Below, one piece after another: positions 17,672 through 26,083 of a DNA stretch of 64,000 nt. The stretch is from JASGKO01 sp049840595 (GTDB lineage: Bacteria > Verrucomicrobiota > Verrucomicrobiia > Chthoniobacterales > Chthoniobacteraceae): positions 186,001 through 250,000 of the forward strand of contig JASGKO010000041.1 in NCBI GenBank assembly GCA_049840595.1, given 5' to 3'. Made by a program: the position numbers and the translations under genes. Each line of letters starts with the position of its first letter. Within the stretch, counting starts at the first letter, position 1. The notes below the pieces were generated by a model. The model was not told the origin of the DNA. It was given only the letters and a program-made list of their open reading frames with translations, and did not search any database.

Positions 17672-17874
17672 TTTGGACAGGATGAACAAGATGAACAGGA
17701 TGGCGGAAATTCCAATTACCCCTACCCTTATTCATCCTGTAAATCCTGTTCATCCTGTCTAAAAATTTGCGCCGCCCGTCACTAAGTTGAACTTCGCCCA
17801 AGCCCGACGCGCCAAAGTGTCTGCGGATTTGGAATTTTCGCCATCCTGTTCATCCTGTAAATCCTGTCTAAAAA
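17672..17874. repeat. Cluster of CATCCTGTAAATCCTGT-type repeats
   Basis: Copies of a TTCATCCTGT(AAATCCTGT) unit occur at about 17731-17765 and 17842-17872, with a reverse-oriented version (GACAGGATGAACAAGATGAA) at 17674-17702. The opposing copies could fold into a long hairpin. Sequences of this type are widespread in intergenic DNA of several phyla and have no known function. Confidence 0.65.
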
Positions 17875-18083
17875 TTCCTTCCCAGATCTCCACGTCGATT
17901 CGCCCTCGCTCCCACACTCCGTGTGGGAGCGCACTTGTCCGCGACACTCTGTGTCCTCCGGTGGGTTTTTCCTCGCTCCCACACTCCGTGTGGGAGCGCA
18001 CTTGCGTGCGAGGCTCCGCCTCGTCCTCGTTAAGCCGCTCGTTACTAAGTTGCACTTCGCCCAAGCCCGACGTGCCCAACTTG
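17775..18083. repeat. Direct repeat of about 45 bases flanking REP-like units
   Basis: CACTAAGTTGAACTTCGCCC near 17780 recurs as TACTAAGTTGCACTTCGCCC near 18044, both followed by AAGCCCGACG. The copies bracket about 220 bases that contain two family-B palindromes, the arrangement of an inserted repeat element with duplicated flanks. No open reading frame inside the cluster is credible. Confidence 0.55.
17908..18023. repeat. REP-like palindromes, family B, two copies
   Basis: The unit begins GCTCCCACACTCCGTGTGGG, a CTCCCACAC/GTGTGGGAG palindrome around TCC, then GCGCACTTG. The first copy (17908-17960) continues to a second small palindrome GACAC-TCT-GTGTC; the second copy begins at 17975. A related 53-base copy is at 46471-46523. 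Palindrome pairs of this kind are typical of REP/BIME elements. Confidence 0.65.
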
Positions 18084-18182
18084 GCCACGAGCCCACTGAA
18101 TCTGACGGGAAGGCTTGGCAGGCGGAATGAGGCGATGTAAGGGAAATAAGCGCGTGCTTCGCGTGCTGCCTTTTTCATTGCC

Positions 18183-19262
18183 ATGCGGTCTTTTATTACT
18201 CACTCGTCGCTGCTCACGAACTCTCCGGGAAGATGGGGGCTGGCCGCCGCGATTGCGCTCGCCGCGGGAGGGGCTGCCCCTGCGGTCCGCGCCGGAGCGC
18301 CGGAGGACTGGAGCCGGATCGTGGCGATGGATGCCGGGCCGCAGGAACACTTCACCACGCGCGAAAAGGCCCTGCGCGTGACCTCGGAATTTCTGGCCAC
18401 GCAGGAGACGGCGTATCGTCAATTCCTGCTCCAGTATCCAACGGATGAACATGCGCTGGATGTGAGCTTGCGGCTGGCGCATCTGCTGGCGGTGAAGTCG
18501 GATTTGGAAAACAATCCCTCCGACCAAACCGAGGCGACCGCCCTGCTCGACAAGCTGGCGGCTGACCCTGCGCTGCCGGTCAACCGCCGGGGTGATGTGG
18601 AGTTTTCACGGATCTCGCTTTTCATGCGCGGGGTGAAAAACGGCGGGGACTCGATGCGGGGAAATCTGCTGGAAAGAATCCGCGATTTTCAAAAAAAACT
18701 CCCGACCGACCCGCGCCTGGCCTCGCTGCTGACCGAGACGGCGAACCTCTTTGACGACCAGCCTTCCAAAAAGCAGGGACTCCTGCTGGAAGCCCAGGCG
18801 CTCACCAAGGATGACGGGCTGAAGCACCGGATCGACGACGACCTGCACCGCATCTCGCTGCTCAACACGCCGCTCGCGCTGAAGTTCACCGCCACGAACG
18901 GCCAGCCGGTGGATGTCGCAAAGCTGACGGGCAAAGTGGTGGTGATCTGTTTCTTCGCCACCTGGTCGCCACCTTCCCTGCTCATGCTCGATCATCTCCC
19001 CACGTGGCCGGACGATCAGGTGCAGGTGATCGGGATCAGCCTCGATCGCGATCCCCATCTGGTGGATCAATTGCTGGCTGAGAGCAAAATTACCTTTCCG
19101 ATCGCCTGCGATGGCAAGGGCTGGCAGGGCCGGATCGTGCGCGGCTTTTCGATCAATGCGCTGCCGACAGTGTGGGTGCTGGATCGAACCGGGAAACTGC
19201 GGGTGTTGAATGCCAGCGATGATCCCGATGCGGTGGTGCAGGCGCTGCTGCGGGAGCACTGA
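18183..19262 (+). CDS. Exported TlpA/thioredoxin-fold protein lacking the active-site cysteines
   Basis: A 359-residue protein. The N-terminus carries a signal-like segment (GLAAAIALAAGGAAPAVRAGA). Residues 45-230 are helical and charged. A C-terminal AhpC/TSA-TlpA thioredoxin domain (about 230-359) shows LKFTATNGQPVDVAKLTGKVVVICFFATW and the cis-Pro segment NALPTVWVLDRTGKLR. The position of the CxxC active site reads WSPPS (261-265), so no thiol chemistry is possible there. It is therefore probably a binding or structural protein of the cell envelope instead of a disulfide reductase. Similar large helical-plus-thioredoxin proteins are common in Planctomycetes and Verrucomicrobia. Confidence 0.78.
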   Translation: MRSFITHSSLLTNSPGRWGLAAAIALAAGGAAPAVRAGAPEDWSRIVAMDAGPQEHFTTREKALRVTSEFLATQETAYRQFLLQYPTDEHALDVSLRLAHLLAVKSDLENNPSDQTEATALLDKLAADPALPVNRRGDVEFSRISLFMRGVKNGGDSMRGNLLERIRDFQKKLPTDPRLASLLTETANLFDDQPSKKQGLLLEAQALTKDDGLKHRIDDDLHRISLLNTPLALKFTATNGQPVDVAKLTGKVVVICFFATWSPPSLLMLDHLPTWPDDQVQVIGISLDRDPHLVDQLLAESKITFPIACDGKGWQGRIVRGFSINALPTVWVLDRTGKLRVLNASDDPDAVVQALLREH

Positions 19263-19295
19263 GCCCAGCCCGTCGGCCTCGCCGTCGCGGGCAAT

Positions 19296-22200
19296 TTACG
19301 GCAAGGGGGTGAGCACGACGGCCCCGCTCTTGCCCGCGAGCAGGAAGTAGCCGACGCCTTGATCCTGGATTTGGACGATCACCCCTCTGAACCCGGTCCT
19401 TTTCTTCGCCCCGGACGCGAGGAAGCTGCCGCTGAAAGTGCCCGTCTCCTGGTTGATCGCGAGCTTCAGCAAATCCGTGCCGGGATTGCTGACCGTTACC
19501 TTGCCATCCGCCGTGATCGTGAGGGAGTGGGTAATGAAAGAGGCGAGGCCACCCGCGCTGAGGGTGATGGAATAAGTGCCCGCCGCCAGCGCCGGCGCGA
19601 CGAAGGTGGAGGCCTGGAAGTTCACGCTGGTGGAGAAGCCGAGCGGATAGGCCGTCTTGGTCACCGGCTTGAGCCAGGTGAGCACGCCATCGGCATTGCT
19701 GTCGGTCTCGCTTTCAAAAGTGATCACGCCCGTCAGCTTGTTCTTCGCGCCGTAGAGCGGAACGTTGAGCGAGAGGGTATTGCCGCTGATTTTTGATTTG
19801 TAGCTCACGAGCGTCCCATCCGCCAGGCGACCGGAAAGAATGGCGGTGCCCGTGGATTTCACATTGAGCTTCAACACCCCGTAGCCCTGTGGCAGTGCGG
19901 TGTCTGTAGGTGGCGGTATGGTGACGGTAAAACGCCCAATCGTAGCTGGGGTCGCGGTTGGCGTGGCCGTGGGGGTTGCGGTCGGGGTCGCCGTGGGGGT
20001 CGCCGTGGGGGTCGCCGTGGGGGTCGCCGTGGGGGTTGCGGTCGGGGTTGCGGTCGGGGTTGCGGTCGGGGTTGCGGTCGGGGTTGCGGTCGGGGTTGCG
20101 GTCGGAGTCGCCGTGGGCGTGGCCGTGGGGGTTGCGGTTGGGGTCGCCGTGGGCGTGGCCGTGGGGGTTGCGGTCGGGGTCGCCGTGGGCGTGGCCGTGG
20201 GGGTTGCGGTCGGGGTCGCGGTTGGCGTAGCCGTGGGGGTTGCGGTCGGGGTTGCGGTCGGGGTCGCCGTTGGCGTGGCCGTGGGGGTTGCGGTTGGGGT
20301 CGCCGTTGGAGTGGCCGTAGGGGTTGCGGTTGGACTGGGCGTAGGCGTCGGAAGCACTAATGCCACATTGGTGGCCGAGGCCGAAGCGGCGGGATCGGAA
20401 TTAGTATCCTGATAGGACACGCTAACGGTGTAACTGCCACTGGGGATTACGCCCGGAGAGGTCGTGCCCGTGTAACTAACGATCGCTGAAGTCCCATCCA
20501 AATCGGTGGGATCAAGGCTGAGCAGTTTCGAACCGGCCGATTCCATGGTGGAATCGAGCGTGAGGACGATCGGAGTCCCCCCACCATCGAAGGTCAGGGT
20601 AACGCTACCGCCCAAGGCATCCGCCGGGAGGCTGAAGGCCACATTGATCGGATTGCCAATGGTGCTGTTGCTGGTCGGCGAGGTAAGGGTCGGGGCCTGG
20701 GTGGAACCGGTCCCGGCAACCGGCGATCCCTTGACGATGCGCTGGTTGTCCGCATCGGCGACATAAATATTCCCGCTGCTGTCGCGAAACAATCCCATCG
20801 GGTTCGAGAATCGGGCCACGCTGCCAACACCGTCGTTGATAGTGCCGCCGTTGCCGGTCAGGTCCCTCACGCCGCCAATGATGGTCGCATTGCCCTGCGG
20901 CGTGACTTTGTAGATCACGTTGTCCAACGTGGAGACGAAAAGGTTGCCACTGGTATCCACGGCGATGCCATTGGGAGTATTGCTGAAAATCAGCGATCCG
21001 CCGCCTTGCGCGCTGCTTTGGTTCACGGTGGTCACCACACCAGCGGGCGTGATTTTCCGGATCTCAGCATTGCCGCTGTCGGCCACGTAAATGTTGTTAC
21101 TGGAATCCGCAACCACCGCAACCGGGCCGCCGAAGGAAGCGCCTGTTCCGGTTCCATCGGAATTGCCCGCCTTCACCTTGCCGGCAAAAGTCGTTACCAC
21201 GCCAGCCGGAGTGATCTGGCGAATCATGTTATTGCCGCTATCGGCCACGTAGAGATTGCCATTGGAATCGATCGTCAACCCCGACGGACTGGAAAAGGAA
21301 GCCGCCGTGCCCGTTCCATCCACATAAGCATGTTTCCCGTTGCCGGCGAAAGTCGTAACCGTCCCCGAGGAAGATATCTGGTAGATGACGCACCCATCGG
21401 TATCAGAGACGTAAATATTGCCGCTGGAGTCCACGACCGTGCCGTAGGGCGTGATGAATTCGCCGTTGCTTCCAGCGAGCGTGCTCACCGTGGCGGAGGA
21501 GTTAACCTTGCGGAGCAACTCGTTGACGCTATCGGCCACATAGCCCGTGGTGCCCGCCGCATTGAAGGCGATGCTGGTCGGCTCATTGAAACGGGCGGCG
21601 GTGCCTTTCCCATTGGTCGTGCCGCTCAAGAGGGCGCTGCCGGCGAAGTTGCTAGAGGTTGCGGTGGAGATGACGACTTTGCGGATGGTGTTGTTGGCGC
21701 TGTCGGCCACGAAAAGGTTGCCATTCGAGTCGGCAGTGATGCCGCAGGGGGTATTAAAACGGGCGGCGGTCCCGGCGCCATTAGCGGTGCCGGTATTACC
21801 TTCGCTGCCGACAAATACAGTGCCCCCTCCGCTTAGGGGAACCTTGAAGATAACGCTGTTATCGGGATCAATGACGTAGATTTTGCTCCCGACGACGACC
21901 AGATCCTGCGGGGTGCTAATGTCGGAGGCCGAGGTATCAATCGTGGTTACCACTTTACCCGTCGTAATCTTTCGAATTTCCGAGTTACCGGCATCCGCCA
22001 CATAGAGATTGCCACTGCTATCGAAGGCCAGCCCGGTGGGGGCCGAGAAAGTGGCATTGGTCCCCGTGCCATCAGCGGCACCAGCATTGCCCACGCTGCC
22101 CGCATAAACGGAGACCACGCCGGCGGTGGTAATCTTGTAAATCGCGTTATTGCCCGCGTCGGCCACATACACGTTGCCACTGGCATCCACCGCCACCCCT

Positions 22201-22676
22201 TCCGGGTCGGCAAACTCTCCGCTGGTGCCGGCAAAGGTGGTGACCACCCCGGCCGAAGTAATCTTGCGGATGAGCATGTTGCCGCTATCGGCGACATAAA
22301 CGTTCTTGCTCGTATCCACCGCTACCGAGACGGGGGCATTGAAGGTGGCGGCTGTGCCGGTGCCATTGGCACTGCCGGTGATGCTGGCATTGCCCGCCAG
22401 CGTGGTGACCACCCCGGCGGAGGTGATCTTGCGGATCACGTTATTGTAGTTATCCGCAACGTAAACGGCATTGCTGGAGTCGGTGGCGAGTTCCAGAGGA
22501 TTCCAGAACTGGGCATTGGTCCCAGTCGCATCGGTATAGCCGGGACCTCCGCTATTTCCGACGTAGGTAGCCCAGCTATAGCTCTGGGCAAGAACGGACT
22601 GAGCCTGGAAAAAACCCAGCAGAATGACGCAAGCAAAGGCGCGTCCAGCCGTCAAAAAGGTGGCGAAAGTTCTCAT
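19296..22676 (-). CDS. Secreted NHL-repeat protein with a Thr-Ala-Thr-Pro linker
   Basis: A 1126-residue protein. A signal peptide (FLTAGRAFACVILLGFFQAQSVLAQ) is followed by roughly twelve NHL-type beta-propeller repeats (recurring DSSGNLYVADSGNNMIRKIT and GVVTTFAG, to about residue 650), so two propellers are possible. Next come an Ig-like segment, a linker of about 32 TATP units (residues about 775-910) and a C-terminal beta-rich domain ending AGKSGAVVLTPLP. That last domain recurs in Verrucomicrobia exoproteins and is probably a surface or export module, which is inference. NHL propellers bind proteins or carbohydrates. No catalytic motif is seen. It is a lone gene, convergent with the thioredoxin-like gene. 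Confidence 0.85.
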   Translation of the reverse strand: MRTFATFLTAGRAFACVILLGFFQAQSVLAQSYSWATYVGNSGGPGYTDATGTNAQFWNPLELATDSSNAVYVADNYNNVIRKITSAGVVTTLAGNASITGSANGTGTAATFNAPVSVAVDTSKNVYVADSGNMLIRKITSAGVVTTFAGTSGEFADPEGVAVDASGNVYVADAGNNAIYKITTAGVVSVYAGSVGNAGAADGTGTNATFSAPTGLAFDSSGNLYVADAGNSEIRKITTGKVVTTIDTSASDISTPQDLVVVGSKIYVIDPDNSVIFKVPLSGGGTVFVGSEGNTGTANGAGTAARFNTPCGITADSNGNLFVADSANNTIRKVVISTATSSNFAGSALLSGTTNGKGTAARFNEPTSIAFNAAGTTGYVADSVNELLRKVNSSATVSTLAGSNGEFITPYGTVVDSSGNIYVSDTDGCVIYQISSSGTVTTFAGNGKHAYVDGTGTAASFSSPSGLTIDSNGNLYVADSGNNMIRQITPAGVVTTFAGKVKAGNSDGTGTGASFGGPVAVVADSSNNIYVADSGNAEIRKITPAGVVTTVNQSSAQGGGSLIFSNTPNGIAVDTSGNLFVSTLDNVIYKVTPQGNATIIGGVRDLTGNGGTINDGVGSVARFSNPMGLFRDSSGNIYVADADNQRIVKGSPVAGTGSTQAPTLTSPTSNSTIGNPINVAFSLPADALGGSVTLTFDGGGTPIVLTLDSTMESAGSKLLSLDPTDLDGTSAIVSYTGTTSPGVIPSGSYTVSVSYQDTNSDPAASASATNVALVLPTPTPSPTATPTATPTATPTATPTATPTATPTATPTATPTATPTATPTATPTATPTATPTATPTATPTATPTATPTATPTATPTATPTATPTATPTATPTATPTATPTATPTATPTATPTATPTATPTATPTATPATIGRFTVTIPPPTDTALPQGYGVLKLNVKSTGTAILSGRLADGTLVSYKSKISGNTLSLNVPLYGAKNKLTGVITFESETDSNADGVLTWLKPVTKTAYPLGFSTSVNFQASTFVAPALAAGTYSITLSAGGLASFITHSLTITADGKVTVSNPGTDLLKLAINQETGTFSGSFLASGAKKRTGFRGVIVQIQDQGVGYFLLAGKSGAVVLTPLP
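19947..20355. repeat. Intragenic 12-bp minisatellite coding for (TATP)n
   Basis: About 32 tandem 12-base units (plus strand GGGGTTGCGGTC, with GTC/GCC and GTG/GTT variants), in frame with the NHL gene. Longer 24- and 36-base super-patterns recur, as expected from slippage or unequal crossing-over. The G-runs on the plus strand could form quadruplexes. Copy number is likely to vary between strains and to be fragile in short-read assembly. Confidence 0.9.
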
Positions 22677-22889
22677 GAGGTTGCTAAGCCGGAATACATC
22701 GGCTGAATTTCCCCGTAGCTAAGACCATACCAACTTTCGATTCGAAATAATTATCATTTCGGCAAAATCTCCAAAAAACGGGATTTGCTTCTCGTGGAAG
22801 CTGCGCACAGCCACCTCGTTCACCGCGATCAACTCTCTGAAAATTCCAGCCATTGCCCCATGGACCATGCGGCTTGCCTGCAACCGAAT

Positions 22890-23291
22890 TTACACATGGG
22901 GTTGCAGCTCGGCAGCCCCCAGCAACCACGTCATCGCGAGCTCCTTTTCCTGAAAAAAGCGAACTTCGATGCCCCGATTGGCGGAAACATTCTCAAAGAA
23001 GCGGGTGAGATCATCGGGAACATAATCTTCCCACAGGCAAGCGATTTTGAGATGAAGGCCCGTCGCAGCCAGTTCGACGCCCGATTTGTAGGCCCCCAAG
23101 GTTCCCACCTTGCGCTGGGGATTTTTGGCCGTGGAAAGAACGCGATAGCAATTGTGCTTCTGGCAAAAAGCCCCCAGCACCGGCCACTGGCGTGAATTGT
23201 TTTCCTGGCTGATCTCGTAGTTGGGAACGAGATTCATGTGGACGTAGTTACCGCAGAACTCGAGAGAAAAGTCCGTGTGTTCCTCTTTCAT
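22890..23291 (-). CDS. SpoIIAA/STAS-like hypothetical protein
   Basis: A 133-residue soluble protein. Its pattern (MKEEHTDFSLEF...YRVLSTA...KVGTLGAYKSGVELAATGLHLKIACLW...RFFENVSANRGIEVRFFQEKELAMTWLL) resembles SpoIIAA-like proteins, which end with an NRG-x-x-V-R-x-F segment and an AxxWL helix. The role of this branch is unknown. I start it at MKEEHTDF because the upstream in-frame stretch is not protein-like. Base composition is a little lower in GC than the neighbours. Confidence 0.6.
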   Translation of the reverse strand: MKEEHTDFSLEFCGNYVHMNLVPNYEISQENNSRQWPVLGAFCQKHNCYRVLSTAKNPQRKVGTLGAYKSGVELAATGLHLKIACLWEDYVPDDLTRFFENVSANRGIEVRFFQEKELAMTWLLGAAELQPHV

Positions 23292-23497
23292 AAGCAATCG
23301 GGGCAGGCCGGAAATGGAGGAAATCCAATGGCATGACGATCGCGACTGCTGCCCATCCAGACGACGGCAGAACAAGGGGTGATTGAGTTCATTCCATTTT
23401 CCATCTCAAAACCGGGCGGAAGGTCCGCTCCTTATAATTACAATAAGGTTTGGCCGGAGGTCGCAGATGTCAAGATCAGGCTCTCCGATTCGGGCAG

Positions 23498-23526
23498 AAA
23501 AAAACGCCGCGCAAAGGCGGCGTTTT
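23498..23526 (-). terminator. Rho-independent terminator of cysK
   Basis: On the minus strand, AACGCCGC pairs with GCGGCGTT around a six-base loop, followed by a run of seven T, about 33 bases after the cysK stop. It is a strong, textbook-shaped terminator. Confidence 0.85.
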
Positions 23527-23558
23527 CGGGGTGAGAAATGGACTCGAGGCGGGCGGGA

Positions 23559-24557
23559 TTAAGCGCCGACTTCGGCCCGGGCCTGCGCCGCCAACGGCGT
23601 GCTGAGGTAGCGCTCGCCGGTGGAGCAGGCCACGGTGACGATGAGTTTGCCCTTGTTTTCGGGGCGCTTCGCCACTTCGAGGGCGGCGACCACGTTTGCG
23701 CCGGGGCTGATGCCCGCGAGAATGCCCTCTTCCTTCGCGAGGCGGCGGGCCATGGCAAAGGCGTCGTCGTTGCTCACCTTGATGCACTCCACGATCTGGG
23801 CCTCGCCGCTATCGGGATTCTTGAGGTGCAGGTTATTCGGCACAAAGCCAGCTCCGGTGCCCTGGATTTTGTGCGGCCCGGGTTTCACGGGCTCGCCGTG
23901 AAGCGTCTGGTTGATGACCGGCGAGTCGGCAGGTTCCACCGCGATGCCCTGGAAGCCAGGCTTGCGGGCCTTGATCACTTCGGTGACGCCAGTCACGGTG
24001 CCACCGGTGCCGACTGCCGCGACAAAGATATCCACTGCGCCATCGGTGTCTTCCCATACTTCCTCAGCGGTGGTTTTTTTATGAATGGCGGGATTCGCCG
24101 GGTTGTTAAACTGCTGTGGCATCCATGCGTTCGGGGTGTTTTTCACGAGTTCCTCGGCGCGGGCGATCGCACCCTTCATACCCTCGGCCCCAGGCGTGAG
24201 AACGAGCTTGGCCCCCAGCATCGCGAGCAGGGTGCGGCGTTCGACCGACATCGTTTCGGGCATGGTGAGGATGAGTTTGTAACCCTTCGCGGCCGCGACG
24301 AAAGCCAGCGCAATGCCAGTGTTGCCGCTGGTGGGCTCGACAATCACGGTGTCGGCATTCAGGATTCCGCGGGCCTCGGCGTCCTCGATCATCGCCATGC
24401 CGATACGGTCCTTCACCGAGCCGAGCGGGTTGAAGAATTCAAGCTTGAGCGCGATAGTCGTGCTGGGATCGATACCAGCGGCGGCGGGGATTTTGTTCAG
24501 TTTGACCAGCGGGGTGCGGCCCACGGTCTCGACGATGTTGTTGTAGATTTTGCCCAT
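23559..24557 (-). CDS. cysK: Cysteine synthase A (O-acetylserine sulfhydrylase)
   Basis: A 332-residue PLP enzyme that makes cysteine from O-acetylserine and sulfide. The PLP lysine is K49 in FFNPLGSVKDRIG. The substrate-binding loop PTSGNTGIALA and the phosphate-binding loop VGTGGTVTGV are intact, and the C-terminus has GISPGANVVAALE. Length and motifs are normal for CysK. It is transcribed as a single gene, with a plausible promoter upstream and a strong terminator. No cysE or sulfate-reduction gene is adjacent. Confidence 0.95.
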   Translation of the reverse strand: MGKIYNNIVETVGRTPLVKLNKIPAAAGIDPSTTIALKLEFFNPLGSVKDRIGMAMIEDAEARGILNADTVIVEPTSGNTGIALAFVAAAKGYKLILTMPETMSVERRTLLAMLGAKLVLTPGAEGMKGAIARAEELVKNTPNAWMPQQFNNPANPAIHKKTTAEEVWEDTDGAVDIFVAAVGTGGTVTGVTEVIKARKPGFQGIAVEPADSPVINQTLHGEPVKPGPHKIQGTGAGFVPNNLHLKNPDSGEAQIVECIKVSNDDAFAMARRLAKEEGILAGISPGANVVAALEVAKRPENKGKLIVTVACSTGERYLSTPLAAQARAEVGA

Positions 24558-24871
24558 AGGTTTTTCAAAGGTGAGCCGTTTTTCTACACTTGTTCAATGG
24601 GGATTTCAAGAAACGTCCGCGCCGGGTGGCAAATTTAGCGCCGATGAACAATTAGATAGGATGCACGCGAGGGGAAAATTATGGCCGGATGATTACCGTT
24701 TTTCCGTGTCGCATCCACCGGCACCGGTGTCACCCCTGGCCGCCTGTCGTAAAACCGGTCCGCAGTTCAAGCCATTAAGCGCCCTTTGTGAATTAAATTT
24801 CTTCCTGCCATTTCCCATTGAAATCAAAATTTCGCATGCTACATCCTGTGCGAAACCCTTTACCCTTTTTT
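24558..24871. other. Divergent intergenic region between cysK and the pterin dehydratase gene
   Basis: About 310 bases with no gene. The end near cysK holds a plausible promoter (listed separately). The remainder is AT-richer than the average here and presumably contains the promoter of the pterin dehydratase. No riboswitch fold was recognised. Confidence 0.5.
24581..24609 (-). promoter_or_regulatory. Possible sigma-70-type promoter of cysK
   Basis: On the minus strand TTGAAA (24604-24609) and TAGAAA (24581-24586) are separated by 17 bases, matching -35 and -10 consensus at five and four of six positions. The -10 box ends 23 bases before the cysK start codon. Pattern match only. Confidence 0.4.
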
Positions 24872-25156
24872 ATGTCCGAACTTTTAAGCGCCAGCGAGAT
24901 CAAGGAACAGTTGAAGCGAGTCCCCGAGTGGGATCATGACAAGAAATCCATCGAGCGGACGTTTGAGTTCGAGGACTTCACCGCCGCGATGGATTTTGTC
25001 AACGCAGTGGCGGAAATCGCCGAGGAAGAAGAGCACCATCCAGATGTGGACATCCGTTACAATAAGGTGTGGCTCCGTCTCTCCACGCACAGCGAGGGCG
25101 GCCTTACCGATCTCGACTTCGACGTGGCCGAGAAAATCGACACGCTCTCCGAGTAA
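24872..25156 (+). CDS. Pterin-4a-carbinolamine dehydratase
   Basis: A 94-residue protein with the family signature EEEEHHPDVDIRYNKVWLRLSTH; catalytic histidines H55, H56 and H73 are in place. It dehydrates 4a-hydroxytetrahydrobiopterin and so recycles the cofactor of aromatic amino-acid hydroxylases, although in many bacteria it serves other pterin or molybdopterin roles. The start MSELLSASEIKEQLK gives the normal length; a longer reading adds an unlikely N-terminus. Its TAA stop overlaps the next ATG (TAATG). Confidence 0.92.
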   Translation: MSELLSASEIKEQLKRVPEWDHDKKSIERTFEFEDFTAAMDFVNAVAEIAEEEEHHPDVDIRYNKVWLRLSTHSEGGLTDLDFDVAEKIDTLSE

Positions 25157-25287
25157 TGTCCGCCGTGGCGTGGAAAATCTTCTGCGCGATCCTGGTGGCT
25201 GCTTTTTGCATCGCGCTCTGGCAGGGAATGGCCTGGCGCGATGCGCCCACGCCGCCGCCCACCGCTCCAGCCGTAGAAGGCCATTGA
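25156..25287 (+). CDS. Small single-pass membrane protein
   Basis: A 43-residue reading frame, MSAVAWKIFCAILVAAFCIALWQGMAW..., with one hydrophobic helix and a short proline-rich tail. Its ATG overlaps the pterin dehydratase stop and a strong terminator lies 30 bases after its own stop, so it fits as the second gene of a two-gene unit. Family unknown; too short for a confident call. Confidence 0.5.
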   Translation: MSAVAWKIFCAILVAAFCIALWQGMAWRDAPTPPPTAPAVEGH

Positions 25288-25317
25288 CCACCTTCCATTC
25301 CCGAGTTCCTTTTTAAG

Positions 25318-25347
25318 ACGAGCGGAGCGCATCCGCTCGTTTTTTTG
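25318..25347 (+). terminator. Rho-independent terminator
   Basis: ACGAGCGGA pairs perfectly with TCCGCTCGT around GCGCA, followed by eight T. It closes the pterin dehydratase transcript. Confidence 0.88.
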
Positions 25348-25540
25348 TTCCCTGGCTTAACACGTGTTTCCGAATTGATAGGCCCCGAAATTCCGAGAAA
25401 ACGGTTTCCCTGGACTCCGGGGAGCACGTGCCTCCCGCGCGCTGGTTCCGGCGTCCCCGTCGGAACGAACTCAAAGACCACGGAGAAAGCAATTCTCCCT
25501 ACCCTCATATGCTGCCCCCTTGGACGCTTTGCTTCCCCCT

Positions 25541-25954
25541 TTAGCTGAGAAGCTTGCCTAGCCCTTGCTGGATGATCCCGGCAAGGTTGGATTCGAGTTC
25601 CTGATTGGCCGGGATGCTCCCATTCGGCGTGAGCTTGTCCACCAAATTGGGCAGGATCTGCGCGAGACCGGTCGCGACGTGGCTGGGATCGACCCCGAGC
25701 TTGGCAGCCAGAGCTTGAATTTCCGCAGGCCCAAAGACCTGATGCACCTGCTCACTGGTGATCGACTGGTTGGGCCCCGGAGCGATCCACGACTCAATGG
25801 TGGAGCCCAGTCCCTGGGCGTGGAATTTGTCCACCAGGCCGCTCACGCCGCCGTGCGCCTGCACGAAGGACATTGCCTGTTGCAGCAACTGGTTTTGGCT
25901 GTCGGCGGGAAGGTTGTTGAGAAACGTGCGGGCCAGGGAGTCGAAGAAGCTCAT
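25541..25954 (-). CDS. YidB-like protein (DUF937)
   Basis: A 137-residue YidB-family protein: MSFFDSLARTFL, a Gln-rich helix (QLLQQAMSFVQAHGGVSGLVDKFHAQGLG) and the conserved SWIAPGPNQSITSEQVHQVFG motif, then LGVDPSHVATGLAQILPNLVDKLTPNG. The function of the family is unknown; members are soluble and often abundant. I start at MSFFD; the seventeen residues upstream are not family-like. It is transcribed away from yajQ. Confidence 0.85.
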   Translation of the reverse strand: MSFFDSLARTFLNNLPADSQNQLLQQAMSFVQAHGGVSGLVDKFHAQGLGSTIESWIAPGPNQSITSEQVHQVFGPAEIQALAAKLGVDPSHVATGLAQILPNLVDKLTPNGSIPANQELESNLAGIIQQGLGKLLS

Positions 25955-26083
25955 AAGATGTGGAGGTGAGGGATTGGAGACAAGGCTGGCCGATAATCCT
26001 CCCACTGGCGAGCAAAAGAATCGGGGAGCGCTCCTAAAAACTTTTCACTTCTCAAGCCTCTCCAGCTCGTTAACGATGATGGC

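Noticed and set aside
19947..20355. Possible CRISPR array
   Set aside because: The repeats are contiguous 12-base units with no spacers, and no cas gene is present in the window.
19900..20412. Plus-strand frame encoding (VAVG)n
   Set aside because: It is the reverse reading of the TATP minisatellite, open in several frames because the unit length is a multiple of three.
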